Origin: Candidatus Poribacteria bacterium
GTDB taxonomy: Bacteria > Poribacteria > DTPJ01 > WJIO01
Assembly (NCBI GenBank): GCA_014730235.1
Contig: WJIO01000416.1
Span: forward strand, 1-45,528
Direction: 5' to 3'
DNA: 45,528 nucleotides
Shown: positions 8,421 to 17,865 of the stretch, piece by piece
Layout of the letters: every line of letters begins with the position of its first letter
Position numbering within the stretch: position 1 is the first letter of the stretch
Program-made: the position numbers and the translations under genes
Notes under the pieces: generated by a model
What the model was told of the DNA's origin: nothing
The model's database searches: none
Seen by the model: the letters and a program-made list of their open reading frames with translations, nothing else

Positions 8421-8614
8421 TCACTCAGATTCCCTTTAGGTAATTATAAAAAACACGCCTGAGTAAGATCTATCCGAAAATCTTCACTTTCGCAAAAATA
8501 GCTGGCATAAATAAAAACACTTCTAAATACCCAGCAAAATATAGACGAAAGCTTGATCTATAAATTAATATTTTCGGATTAATATAAATAATAACAAAGG
8601 AGGATTCCATCCAA

Positions 8615-10429
8615 TTGAATAAAATAAATAAAGCAAAAGTTCTATTGAAAACAAATTTTACTGATTGTAGTATTGATTATGTAGAAGAACCAAATCTGCT
8701 AAGAGACATATATCCTTACGATTCTGTTCCCAGGATACAATTTGATTATAAAATAGTGCCTCTGGATCCAGCAGAAGATATGTTTATAACTGATACCACC
8801 TTTAGAGACGGCCAACAGGCCCGGACTCCTTATACCACAGAACAGGTATTAGATCTTTTCGATTTTCTGAACAGATTAGGTGGCCCTAATGGCATAATAA
8901 GACGATCAGAATTCTTCTTGTATAGCGATCGGGATAAAGAAACTGTCAGGCGTTGTATGGCAAGGGAATATAAATATCCGGAGATAACCGGTTGGATAAG
9001 AGCCACAAAAGGCGATCTTGAACTGGTAAAACAGATGGGCTTGAAAGAGACAGGCCTTCTCATGTCTATATCTGATTACCATGTATTTCTGAAACTTGGC
9101 AAAGACAGAAAACAGGCCACTTATGATTATCTGGAAGTTGTAGATGCCGCTCTGGAAAATAACATAATACCCAGGTGTCACCTTGAAGATATCACCAGGG
9201 CTGATTTCTGTGGTTACGTTATACCCTTTGTCCAGATGCTTATGAAGCGTTCCGACGAAAGCGGTATACCCATCAAGATAAGAGCCTGTGACACCCTGGG
9301 ATACGGTGTTACATATCCCGGCGCAGCCTTACCCCGCAGCGTTCCCAAGATGATGAATGCCCTTATAAACGAAGCCGGTGTTCCTCCAGAAAATCTAGAA
9401 TGGCACGGTCATAACGACTTCCATAAGGTACATATAAACGCCGCCACCGCATGGCTGTATGGTTGTTCTGCCGCCAACGGAACACTTTTAGGTTTTGGTG
9501 AAAGAACGGGCAACCCACCAATTGAAAGCCTTATCATGGAATATATAGGCCTCAAAGGTGAAACAAATGGCATTAACACGTCAGTCATTACAGAAATTGC
9601 AAACTACTTCCAAACTGAATTAAAGACTCGCATACCGGAAAATTATCCATTTGTTGGCTCTGAGTTTAACACCACCAGGGCAGGAATTCATGCTGACGGC
9701 GTCTTAAAAAATCCCGAAATATATACTATTTTCAATACCGGAAAAATCCTGAATCGTCCTGTTGATGTTACCATATCGGACAAATCAGGCCTTGCAGGTG
9801 TGGCATACTGGGTCAACAGCCATCTGGAACTTGAAGGTGATGATAAACTGGACAAGCGTCATCCGGGAGTTGTAAGAATATATGAATGGGTAGAAAATCA
9901 ATATAAAGTAGGCCGGATAACTGGTATTTCATCTGCAGAGATGCTCCTGCAGGCTCGAAAGTTTTTACCTGATTTATTCGAGTCCGATCTGGATAAACTA
10001 AAGCAAAAAGCCAGTGATATTGCCGTTCATCTGGTCGAACAAGTTGCTGAATTGCTTGACATAAGAAGCATGAATAACCAAAAGCAGGAAGCTATAATGC
10101 AAAAACTCATTGATGAAAATCCTTTCATTCAGTGGATTTATATAACTGACCTTAAAGGCAATATGGTAACCCACGTTATCGTGCATCCTGAAGACCAGGC
10201 CAAATATGCCACCGTAAGTGAAAACGACAACTTCTCTGACCGTCCCTGGTTTATTGGCCCCCTTAAAGATGGCAAGGTTCATGTTACCGACTTTTATTCT
10301 TCAAAGTATACTGGTGCTCTTTGTATAACGGTATCCGCTCCTATAAGGAGTCAACTGGAGAAAATAGTCGGTATAATAGGCGTAGACATAAGATTTGAGG
10401 AACTTGTAAAACTCGAAGAACAGGAGTAG
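8615..10429 (+). CDS. Re-citrate synthase-like HMGL-family enzyme fused to a Cache sensor domain
   Basis: The 604-residue product starts at TTG 8615 behind AAAGGAGGA. Residues about 50-380 form an HMGL-like (LeuA/homocitrate synthase type) TIM barrel with TDTTFRDGQQ, a metal-binding WHGHNDFH segment (H264/H266 region) and GFGERTGNPP. The DTTFRDGQQ and LGGPNGIIR features recall the Re-type citrate synthases of anaerobes (acetyl-CoA plus oxaloacetate); homocitrate, citramalate or isopropylmalate synthase are alternatives. The usual LeuA regulatory domain is absent. Instead residues about 480-600 form a Cache/PAS-like ligand-binding fold (WIYITDLKG, SDRPWF, DFYSSKYTGALCITVSAPI, IVGIIGVDI), normally found outside the cell in chemoreceptors. 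There is no signal peptide or membrane segment, so a cytosolic allosteric role is inferred. The aconitase-family gene follows 18 bases later. Confidence 0.75.
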   Translation: MNKINKAKVLLKTNFTDCSIDYVEEPNLLRDIYPYDSVPRIQFDYKIVPLDPAEDMFITDTTFRDGQQARTPYTTEQVLDLFDFLNRLGGPNGIIRRSEFFLYSDRDKETVRRCMAREYKYPEITGWIRATKGDLELVKQMGLKETGLLMSISDYHVFLKLGKDRKQATYDYLEVVDAALENNIIPRCHLEDITRADFCGYVIPFVQMLMKRSDESGIPIKIRACDTLGYGVTYPGAALPRSVPKMMNALINEAGVPPENLEWHGHNDFHKVHINAATAWLYGCSAANGTLLGFGERTGNPPIESLIMEYIGLKGETNGINTSVITEIANYFQTELKTRIPENYPFVGSEFNTTRAGIHADGVLKNPEIYTIFNTGKILNRPVDVTISDKSGLAGVAYWVNSHLELEGDDKLDKRHPGVVRIYEWVENQYKVGRITGISSAEMLLQARKFLPDLFESDLDKLKQKASDIAVHLVEQVAELLDIRSMNNQKQEAIMQKLIDENPFIQWIYITDLKGNMVTHVIVHPEDQAKYATVSENDNFSDRPWFIGPLKDGKVHVTDFYSSKYTGALCITVSAPIRSQLEKIVGIIGVDIRFEELVKLEEQE

Positions 10430-10447
10430 CGAACAGCTAATAAAAAG

Positions 10448-11698
10448 ATGGGCAAAACTATTTCTGAAAAAATAATAGGTGAAAAAGCCGGTAAAGATGT
10501 ATCTGCTGGTGATTTTGTTGTGGCAAACGTTGACCTGTGCCTTCTTCAGGACGGCACAGGTCCCCTGGCCGTAAGAGAACTACAAAAACTGAATATGGAA
10601 AAATTGGCCAATCCGGAAAGAACAGTTATGTTTATTGACCATTCATCCCCAAGCCCCAGGGCAGAATTATCCAACGACCATGTGTTGCTGAGAAATTTCG
10701 CCCGTAAAACCGGCGCGGTTTTATCCGATGTAGGCTGCGGCATTTGCCATCAGGTAATATCAGAGGATCACGTAAATCCCGGCAATATCCTTGTTGGTTC
10801 AGATTCCCATACATGCACCGGCGGCGCTCTGGGTGCTTTTGCCACAGGTATGGGTTCTACAGATGTGGCCATCGCTATGGCCCTGGGTAAAACGTGGCTG
10901 CGTGTTCCTGAAACATTCAAAATCAATGTAACAGGTCAATTCCCCCAGGGCGTATATCCTAAGGACTTAATACTACACATAATCGGCATGATAGGTGCTG
11001 ATGGGGCCACATATAAAGCCCTGGAATTCTGTGGTGAAATCATCGAAAACATGGGAATGTCAGGCCGTCTAACTCTATGCAATATGGCAGTAGAAGCCGG
11101 TGCAAAAACCGGCATGGTTGAATCTGACGACATAACAAGAGATTATCTCAAAGATCGGGGAAGACCAGAAAAGTTCCGTCCTGTTTTTGCCGATCCTGAC
11201 GCCGTATATGAAAGAACAATCGATATAGATGTCAGTAAATTAACGCCTATTGTAGCCTTTCCCCACACAGTTGACAACACAAAATCCGTTGAAGAAGCGG
11301 AAGATATTAAAGTCCAGCAGGTGTTTATCGGCTCATGTACCAACTGCCGCCTGCAGGATTTAAGAATTACTGCAGATATATTGAAGGGAAAGGAAAAGCA
11401 CCCGGATGTAAGGTTACTGGTAACACCCGCATCCAAAGACGTATACCTGAAGGCCAGCAAAGAGGGAATCCTTGACATTCTGGTAGAAGCCGGAGCCGCC
11501 ATAAGCTCCCCCGGATGCGCCGTATGCTGTGGTATACATGAGGGAATCCTGGCCGACGATGAAGCATGTATATCAACGTCCAACAGAAATTTTTTAGGCC
11601 GTATGGGAAATCCCAAATCCTATGTCTATCTGGCATCACCAGCCACAGCAGCAGTTAGCGCATTAACAGGCAAAATAACTGATCCGAGAAAAATCTAA
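10448..11698 (+). CDS. Aconitase/isopropylmalate dehydratase-family large subunit
   Basis: The 416-residue length matches the two-subunit LeuC/HacA type, not the roughly 750-900-residue single-chain aconitases. Cluster-ligand cysteines are C297 (GSCTNCR) and C357/C360 (SPGCAVCCG), expected to hold a [4Fe-4S] cluster. GSDSHTCTGG and the substrate-site segments are intact. The family dehydrates and rehydrates 2- or 3-hydroxy tricarboxylates. Coupling to the preceding synthase suggests that it processes that enzyme's product (citrate to isocitrate, or a homologue). The swivelling small subunit (LeuD type) needed for activity is not in the window after this gene. The Shine-Dalgarno site is weak, so translation may be coupled to the upstream gene. 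Confidence 0.88.
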   Translation: MGKTISEKIIGEKAGKDVSAGDFVVANVDLCLLQDGTGPLAVRELQKLNMEKLANPERTVMFIDHSSPSPRAELSNDHVLLRNFARKTGAVLSDVGCGICHQVISEDHVNPGNILVGSDSHTCTGGALGAFATGMGSTDVAIAMALGKTWLRVPETFKINVTGQFPQGVYPKDLILHIIGMIGADGATYKALEFCGEIIENMGMSGRLTLCNMAVEAGAKTGMVESDDITRDYLKDRGRPEKFRPVFADPDAVYERTIDIDVSKLTPIVAFPHTVDNTKSVEEAEDIKVQQVFIGSCTNCRLQDLRITADILKGKEKHPDVRLLVTPASKDVYLKASKEGILDILVEAGAAISSPGCAVCCGIHEGILADDEACISTSNRNFLGRMGNPKSYVYLASPATAAVSALTGKITDPRKI

Positions 11699-11741
11699 AC
11701 ACAATATCCCATTGATTAAATCGGCAATTAAGGTATGTTAT

Positions 11742-11899
11742 GGACATAATTTAGTTGTCATTCCTGCGAAAGCAGGAATCCAGTCTCCCAGGATAGTATT
11801 TTTTCTGGATTCCTGCTTTCGCAGGAATGATAGATTTTGTAATTTACCATAATCATAAAGGTATTTTCTAAACACATTTTTCATTTTTTAACGATTACT
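11742..11899. repeat. Dispersed palindromic element, copy 4 (family 2 arms, long core)
   Basis: The left inner arm GGACATAATTTAGTT is identical to that of the copy at 25454, but the outer left end is lost. The core is the long double-hairpin form from 11757 to about 11832. The right arm (AAAGGTATTTTCTAAACAC, then TTTTTAACGATTACT) is family 2. The element fills the gap between the aconitase-family gene and the second kinase. Confidence 0.82.
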
Positions 11900-11928
11900 T
11901 AACATATTCCGTTAAACAGTAAATCATA

Positions 11929-13359
11929 ATGCGCCTGCAATGGAAATACACACTGATAATAAACAGCTTTATCCTCCTGACCATGACGATCTTCTTCCTG
12001 ATAAACGACAGAATGGTCAAGCAGGAAAGCGTTTTGTCAGTTATCAGAGATTATCTGAAAGGCGCAACCATGAGGGATATAGCCAGCAGGATACAGGAAC
12101 GAATTTCCGGCGAAAACGATCCTGAAAGACTGGCAAAGATCATAAGAACTCTGGATTTAACCGAAAAGCTAAGAGAAGCGGATTTAGAGATAGTAGACAT
12201 AAATGTCACTGATTCCAACGGCATTGTAATTGCCAGTCTCACTGAAAAAAATCTGGATAACAAAATTGACGAGGAAGGTCTGCAAAGGATATACTCCAAA
12301 CAAATGCGCCTGCGGTATCCGCCCAAGGGTTATTACGGTCGTTGGGTCGTGGAATATACCTTGCCGTATATAAGGTTCAGCCAGTACGAATACGAGGAAC
12401 TAGGTGCGCTTCAAATCATGTTCTCAGCCCGGGGCATTGCCAGCTACACCCGGCAGTTGCGCATGAGAAATCTGCTGTCCATAACCCTGATAGCGGTAAC
12501 ACTGACTATTTTCATTATACCCCTCACCAGCTACCTTATTGTCCGCCGTTTGGAACGATTAATGGAGACAATATCTACTGTCCAGTCCGGGGATCTGGGG
12601 GCCAGGTCTGAGGAGTCATCAAACGATGAGATAGGTCGTCTGAGTAAGAGTTTCAACAGGATGATCGATCAGATAAATTCCGAACACGCCAGCAGATTAG
12701 AAGCCCTGGGTAATCTGGCTGCCGGCGTTGCTCATGAAGTCCGTAATCCCCTCAATTCCATTGCCATGACCATACAATACCTGAAGGATACGATAGAGGA
12801 TCAACCTGAGTCCGAAGCCCAGGAATGTCTGGATGTTATCACCCGTCAGGTGGAGGAACTGGATCGGATTGTGGAAGATTTCCTCCAATTGACCCGGCCT
12901 ATTGAAATGAACTGGCAGACTGTAGACCTGAAAGGCTTTTTATCCGATATAATGCGAAATTTCGTTTCATCAATGGAAATAGCCAACATTAAGTTGACTT
13001 GTAACTACTCCAGTGATATTATATATGTCAGGATCGATCCTGACAAGATAAGACAGGCCGTATCCAATATCGTCATTAACAGCATTCAGGCCATGCCAGA
13101 AGGTGGCAAATTGACTGTCACCACGGAAAAAAACGACGTTCAGAAAAACGCTGTTATAAAAATAACCGATACAGGTCCTGGCATACCAGAGGAAAATAAA
13201 GACAGGCTTTTCGAACCATATTTCACAACAAAACCCGACGGCACAGGATTGGGTTTGGCCATTACATATAGAATGATAGATGCCCATGAAGGGGAAATCG
13301 GAGTAGAAAGCCAGATAAACAGGGGAACTACTTTTACTATAATTTTGCCCTATTCATAA
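11929..13359 (+). CDS. NtrB-like membrane sensor histidine kinase
   Basis: The 476-residue kinase has a membrane segment at about 9-24, an extracytoplasmic sensor of about 155 residues, and a second membrane segment near 184-207 (ITLIAVTLTIFIIPLTSYLIV). HAMP follows (VQSGDLGARSEESSNDEIGRLSKSFN in part), then HisKA with H269 (GVAHEVRNPLNS) and HATPase motifs NIVINSIQAM, DTGPGI and GTGLGLAI. The sensor has no recognised fold and differs from that of the 1864 kinase. No good Shine-Dalgarno site precedes ATG 11929. The stop lies 6 bases before the next start, so it forms an operon with the response regulator. Confidence 0.92.
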   Translation: MRLQWKYTLIINSFILLTMTIFFLINDRMVKQESVLSVIRDYLKGATMRDIASRIQERISGENDPERLAKIIRTLDLTEKLREADLEIVDINVTDSNGIVIASLTEKNLDNKIDEEGLQRIYSKQMRLRYPPKGYYGRWVVEYTLPYIRFSQYEYEELGALQIMFSARGIASYTRQLRMRNLLSITLIAVTLTIFIIPLTSYLIVRRLERLMETISTVQSGDLGARSEESSNDEIGRLSKSFNRMIDQINSEHASRLEALGNLAAGVAHEVRNPLNSIAMTIQYLKDTIEDQPESEAQECLDVITRQVEELDRIVEDFLQLTRPIEMNWQTVDLKGFLSDIMRNFVSSMEIANIKLTCNYSSDIIYVRIDPDKIRQAVSNIVINSIQAMPEGGKLTVTTEKNDVQKNAVIKITDTGPGIPEENKDRLFEPYFTTKPDGTGLGLAITYRMIDAHEGEIGVESQINRGTTFTIILPYS

Positions 13360-13365
13360 TAATGG

Positions 13366-14790
13366 ATGAACTTCCCGGTGATTACTGATAACAAAATGAA
13401 ACCAAGAATCCTTGTAGTAGATGACGAAGAAACTCAACGAAGGATGCTCCAGAAAATCCTGATAAGGGAAGACTATGAGGTTCAAACCGCATCCGGTGGA
13501 AAAGACGCTCTGGAAAAATTCAAAGAAAAAAATGCCGATGTGGTCGTAACCGATGTCAGGATGCCCGATATGGACGGTTTACAGCTTTTTAGGGAGATAA
13601 AGAAGATAAACGAGGATTCATCCGTTATACTCATAACCGCCTATGGAAACCTCTCATCCGCCGTTGAAGCCATGGCTAACGGTGCATCTTATTACCTTGA
13701 AAAGCCTTTAACCCCTCTAAAAATAGACCATCTAAAGGTGCTGATAAAAAAAGCAATACAAAACAAGGAAATCCTGGAAGAAAATAAACGATTGAGGGAG
13801 GAAGTAAGGGATAAATACGGTTTTGGAAGCATCGTAGGTCACAGCGAGAAAATGCAGGAGATATACGCAGACTTGAAGAAAGTGGCTGAGTCAGACGTTA
13901 CTGTCCTGCTTTTAGGTGAAACCGGCACAGGTAAAGAGTTAGCCGCCCGGGCAATTCATTACAACAGTTCCCGAAAGAGATATCCCTTCAGAAAAGTAAG
14001 CTGCGCATCTTCTCCCGAAACTCTATTGGAAAGCACCCTCTTTGGCCACGAAAAAGGAGCATATACAGGTGCTGACAGCCGACAGATCGGTATGTTTGAA
14101 AGCGCAGACAAAGGTACTATATTCCTTGACGAAATTGGCGAAATCAACCAGAGCGTCCAGATAAAACTACTTCGATTCCTACAGGAAAAAAAGCTTGAAA
14201 GGGTTGGGGGTACTCAGACTATTCAGGTCGATGCCAGGGTAATAGCCGCAACAAATGTGGATCTGGAAGAAGCTGTAAAACAAAATAAATTCAGAAAGGA
14301 CTTATATTACCGACTTAACGTAGTTTCCATATCTATGCCTCCTCTGAGAGAAAGAAAAGAGGATATCCCACTGCTGGTAGATCACTTTTTGGAAAAATAT
14401 AAAGACAAAAACAACGGTAAAATCAAGCAATTATCTCAGGAGGCTTTGTTATTGCTTAAATCCCACACATGGCCCGGAAATGTAAGGGAACTGGAAAACT
14501 GCATAGAAAGGGCTATTGTCATGGGTGAAAATAATATAATAAAACCCTCGGATCTTCCCTCAGAATTACAGGACTATAGCCAGTTAAACACCGATGATGA
14601 AAAAATAATAAGAGACATACCAACTGACGGTGTATCTCTGGATGATATTGAGAGGGATTTAATCATAAAAGCCTTGAAAAAAACCGGAGGAAATCAAACT
14701 GAAGCTGCAAAAATACTGGGAATAACCCGTCGCCAGCTTCAATACAGAATGGGAGAAAAATACTACATTTCACCTGAAGAATATACATAA
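13366..14790 (+). CDS. NtrC-like sigma-54-dependent response regulator
   Basis: The 474-residue regulator may instead start at Met11 (13396), where the receiver domain begins MKPRILVVDDEE. The receiver has phospho-acceptor D63 (VVTDVRMPD). The AAA+ domain has Walker A GETGTGKE, the contact loop GAYTGA (tyrosine variant of GAFTGA), Walker B IFLDEIGE and the GNVRELEN segment. The C-terminal Fis-type helix-turn-helix is NQTEAAKILGITRRQLQYRM. It is the partner of the kinase immediately upstream. It is similar to, but clearly diverged from, the regulator at 3264, so this is a second independent pathway. Confidence 0.93.
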   Translation: MNFPVITDNKMKPRILVVDDEETQRRMLQKILIREDYEVQTASGGKDALEKFKEKNADVVVTDVRMPDMDGLQLFREIKKINEDSSVILITAYGNLSSAVEAMANGASYYLEKPLTPLKIDHLKVLIKKAIQNKEILEENKRLREEVRDKYGFGSIVGHSEKMQEIYADLKKVAESDVTVLLLGETGTGKELAARAIHYNSSRKRYPFRKVSCASSPETLLESTLFGHEKGAYTGADSRQIGMFESADKGTIFLDEIGEINQSVQIKLLRFLQEKKLERVGGTQTIQVDARVIAATNVDLEEAVKQNKFRKDLYYRLNVVSISMPPLRERKEDIPLLVDHFLEKYKDKNNGKIKQLSQEALLLLKSHTWPGNVRELENCIERAIVMGENNIIKPSDLPSELQDYSQLNTDDEKIIRDIPTDGVSLDDIERDLIIKALKKTGGNQTEAAKILGITRRQLQYRMGEKYYISPEEYT

Positions 14791-14848
14791 TATCAGCAAT
14801 CTTGCAATTCGGTTAGTATCTGTCTCAATTTAGTAGGTTGAAATTTTT

Positions 14849-15052
14849 GTTCTTCCGGGTTTGGTACGGTAAAGACAAGAAACTTCTTTATGCTGTCATT
14901 CCTGCGAAACTCTTATTCCTTTTTGCTCAAGATTTTTCCAAAAGCTTAAAGCAGGAATCCAGAAGCCTAACATTATGACTGTATTCCTGATTTTGCAGAA
15001 ATGGCAAAATGAGAGAGTTTTTAATTATAACCACACCAAACCCGGAAGAAAC
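14849..15052. repeat. Dispersed palindromic element, copy 5 (family 1 arms, disrupted core)
   Basis: Intact family 1 ends in inverted orientation (GTTCTTCCGGGTTTGGTACGG left; mirrored CCACACCAAACCCGGAAGAAAC right). The order of inner arms is opposite to copies 2 and 3, so the element sits in reverse orientation. The core hairpin is broken by about 36 extra bases including CTCTTATTCCTTTTTGCTC, also found in the copy at 22700. The right half of the core has decayed (GTATTCCTGATTTTGCAGAA). Nothing else is seen in this gap. Confidence 0.8.
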
Positions 15053-15084
15053 AAGTATCATAAACAAGGAGCAGACAAATTAAC

Positions 15085-17271
15085 ATGGGAATATTAGATG
15101 GATTAAGCGAAATACAAAAAGAGGCAGTTCAATACGGAGATGGTCCGCTTTTGCTTTTAGCCGGAGCAGGAAGTGGAAAAACCAGGGTTCTTACCCATCG
15201 CATAGCTTATTTAATTGAAGAGCGCGGCGTATCTCCCACAAATATACTGGCTGTCACATTTACAAACAAAGCCGCCGATGAAATGAAACACCGTCTTGAG
15301 GAACTCGTTGGTATTGTCAGTTCCATAATATGGGTGAGTACATTCCATTCAAGCTGTGTCCGTATTCTAAGAGATAACATAGAAAATCTGGGATATTCCC
15401 GAAATTTTTCCATATACGATGCCACGGATCAGCTAACTCTGGTAAAACAGGTGCTTCAAGAACTTCAAATAGATCCAAAACAGACAAGACCTCATTCCAT
15501 TCTCAACGCCATAAGCAATGCAAAAAACAACCTCCAGACTTGGGAGGATTACGCAAAATCCGTAGGTAGCTTTTTTGAAGAAAGGGTAGCTGACGCTTAT
15601 AAATTATATCAAAAACTCCTGACTGAAAATAATGCCCTGGATTTTGATGACCTGCTTATGCTTACTGTAAGGTTATTTCAGGAAAAACCGGAAGTGTTGC
15701 AGTTCTACCAGGACAAATTCCGATACATACTCATAGATGAATATCAGGACACAAACCACGCCCAGTATATAATAGCCCGAAGTCTGGCGAAAAAATACAG
15801 GAATATCTTCGCTATTGGCGACGATGATCAATCCATATACTCCTGGCGCGGTGCAGATATTCGCAATATCCTGGATTTTGAAAAGGATTATGAGGACGCA
15901 GCCGTCTTTAGACTTGAACAAAATTACCGGTCAACAAAAACCATACTGGACGCTGCCAACAACGTAGTCGTCAATAACAAAAGAAGAAAAGAAAAAAGGC
16001 TCTGGACTGATAACATAGAGGGCGAAAAAATTATATGTTATGAGGCTACCGACGAAAAAAACGAAGCCGAATATATAACGGATATAATATCCAAAATGCA
16101 CTCGGATGAAAATCTCACTTACAACGATTTTGCCGTATTTTATCGCATGAACGCCCAATCCCGTACAATTGAAAACGCTCTACGTATAGCCCGGATACCC
16201 TATACTATAGTAGGGAGTTTAAAGTTCTATGAGCGTATGGAAATCAAGGATATTCTGGCCTATTTACGGGTATTGGTTAATAATCGGGATACAATAAGCC
16301 TTAAGCGCATAATCAACACACCAACTCGAGGCATAGGTAAAGTCTCCATTGAAAGACTGGAGGAATTCGCCTACCAGGAGCAAATAACTCTATACGAAGC
16401 GGCAAAACGAGCCAGATCAATAGACTCTTTACAAAGCCGGGCCCAGAAAGCCATATCGGGCTTTATAGAGTTTATGGAAAGCGTTGACATAACAAAAAAA
16501 CCAGGCGATATTATTGAGGAAATTTTAAAAAGATCAGGATACGAAAAGTCACTGGAAGAAGAAGGCACAGTTAAAGCCCAGAGTCGCCTGGAAAATACTC
16601 TGGAGCTTATATCCGAAGCAAAAGAATTTGAAGAAAATAACGAAGACCATTCCCTGTCAGCTTTTCTTGAAGGTATAACTCTAAAGTCAGATATAGATTC
16701 ATGGGATGAAAACGCAGATCAGGTTTCTCTCATGACCCTTCACAATGCAAAAGGCCTGGAATTCCCGGTAGTATTCATAACAGGAATGGAAGAAGGTATA
16801 ATGCCTATATGGAACGCTTTACAGAACGATGCAGAAATGGAAGAGGAAAGACGCTTGTGCTACGTAGGAATAACCAGAGCAAAGCAAAAACTCCATTTAA
16901 CATCAGCGGCAGAAAGAAGGCTTTTCGGAAGCATATCCAATAACGCCCCATCAAGATTTATTGATGAAATACCTTCAGATTTAAGAACAAGTCATAAAGA
17001 TACTACACCAATAGTCACATCTCCAACTGTATCAAAGGTAATCTCAAGGAAAAAAACTTACGTTAAAAAGATAGACGATGATAGCGATGCCTTTGACTTT
17101 AAAAAAGGCGACAGGGTACAGCATCCAACCTGGGGAGAGGGTATAATTCAAAAAACCAGCGGCAGGGGAAAAAACATGATGGTAACTGTCAAGTTTAATA
17201 ACAAAACAACCAAAAACCTCATGGCTGAATATGCAAAGCTGGAAAAAGTTATACAACTCAGAGATATTTAA
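15085..17271 (+). CDS. pcrA: UvrD/PcrA-type DNA helicase
   Basis: The 728-residue superfamily 1A 3'-5' helicase shows all expected motifs: AGAGSGKT (Walker A, residues 26-33), DEYQDTN (Walker B, near 219), GDDDQSIYSWRGAD, LEQNYRST, a segment around VSLMTLHNAKGLEFP (near 546) and YVGITRAK. The C-terminal 55 residues, with GDRVQHPTWGEGIIQ, form the Tudor-like domain of PcrA/UvrD that contacts RNA polymerase or DNA. The family acts in nucleotide excision repair, clearance of recombinase filaments and replication-transcription conflict. A Shine-Dalgarno site (AAGGAG) precedes ATG 15085. Length and architecture are normal. It appears to be transcribed alone. Confidence 0.95.
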   Translation: MGILDGLSEIQKEAVQYGDGPLLLLAGAGSGKTRVLTHRIAYLIEERGVSPTNILAVTFTNKAADEMKHRLEELVGIVSSIIWVSTFHSSCVRILRDNIENLGYSRNFSIYDATDQLTLVKQVLQELQIDPKQTRPHSILNAISNAKNNLQTWEDYAKSVGSFFEERVADAYKLYQKLLTENNALDFDDLLMLTVRLFQEKPEVLQFYQDKFRYILIDEYQDTNHAQYIIARSLAKKYRNIFAIGDDDQSIYSWRGADIRNILDFEKDYEDAAVFRLEQNYRSTKTILDAANNVVVNNKRRKEKRLWTDNIEGEKIICYEATDEKNEAEYITDIISKMHSDENLTYNDFAVFYRMNAQSRTIENALRIARIPYTIVGSLKFYERMEIKDILAYLRVLVNNRDTISLKRIINTPTRGIGKVSIERLEEFAYQEQITLYEAAKRARSIDSLQSRAQKAISGFIEFMESVDITKKPGDIIEEILKRSGYEKSLEEEGTVKAQSRLENTLELISEAKEFEENNEDHSLSAFLEGITLKSDIDSWDENADQVSLMTLHNAKGLEFPVVFITGMEEGIMPIWNALQNDAEMEEERRLCYVGITRAKQKLHLTSAAERRLFGSISNNAPSRFIDEIPSDLRTSHKDTTPIVTSPTVSKVISRKKTYVKKIDDDSDAFDFKKGDRVQHPTWGEGIIQKTSGRGKNMMVTVKFNNKTTKNLMAEYAKLEKVIQLRDI

Positions 17272-17319
17272 GTTTAAGCAACTTCAAGACCATTTTCCCC
17301 TTTAATAAGTATAGGTTCC

Positions 17320-17393
17320 GTCATTCCTGCGAAAGCAGGAATCCAGAAAGAGACAGGTTTAGAAGACTGGATTTCTGCTTTCGCAGGAATGAC
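17320..17393. repeat. Dispersed palindromic element, copy 6 (long core, arms not recognised)
   Basis: The double-hairpin long core (GTCATTCCTGC stem with GAAA loop, spacer, mirrored hairpin) lies between the helicase gene and gatC. The flanks do not match either arm family clearly (left TAATAAGTATAGGTTCC, right AGAATTTG). Confidence 0.82.
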
Positions 17394-17475
17394 AGAATTT
17401 GTTTAAATTTATTCATAGAAAATCAGCAGATACTAATTAAGTCAGCGCCATCTATTAATCAAGGGAGAATTTTCA

Positions 17476-17766
17476 ATGCCAAAATTAAACATAAACGAAG
17501 TCGAACACGTAGCAAATCTGGCCCGTCTGGAGTTTTCAGAGCAGGATAAAATAAAACTTACCGAACACCTCGTGGAAATTCTTGATTATATAGACAAGCT
17601 CAACGAACTAAACACCGACGATGTCCAACCAACATCCCATGTAATCCCTGTCAAAAATGTTGTCAGACCAGATAAAGTCAAACCATCACTAAAAAAAGAG
17701 GCTGCCTTATCCAATGCTCCAAGCAATGTAGACAACCTCTTTGAAGTGCCAAAAATAATTGAATGA
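17476..17766 (+). CDS. gatC: Aspartyl/glutamyl-tRNA amidotransferase subunit C
   Basis: The 96-residue product matches GatC throughout (VEHVANLARLEFSEQD, HLVEILDYIDKLNELNTDDVQPTSHV, and a C-terminal segment with NVVRPDKV). GatC is the small subunit that wraps the GatA-GatB interface in the complex converting Glu-tRNA(Gln) or Asp-tRNA(Asn) to the amide. gatA and gatB do not follow: the next gene is on the opposite strand, and nothing upstream matches either. An AGGGAG site precedes the ATG. The length is normal, and a separate gatC is common. Confidence 0.95.
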   Translation: MPKLNINEVEHVANLARLEFSEQDKIKLTEHLVEILDYIDKLNELNTDDVQPTSHVIPVKNVVRPDKVKPSLKKEAALSNAPSNVDNLFEVPKIIE

Positions 17767-17865
17767 TATTAAATTATAATATAAGAAAAAAGCGTACCCT
17801 TGCAGTCTGATCATTCTATATTAAATTAGCGGAGTGTTTTATAAGTTTGTTTTTAACAGACGGAC

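Noticed and set aside
8421-8605. T-box or cobalamin riboswitch in the leader of the synthase gene
   Set aside because: No T-box sequence (AGGGTGG-type) or B12-box was seen.
12342-12611. 89-codon plus-strand frame inside the second kinase gene, and similar frames inside other genes
   Set aside because: It lies wholly inside a well-supported kinase in another frame and has no recognisable protein features.
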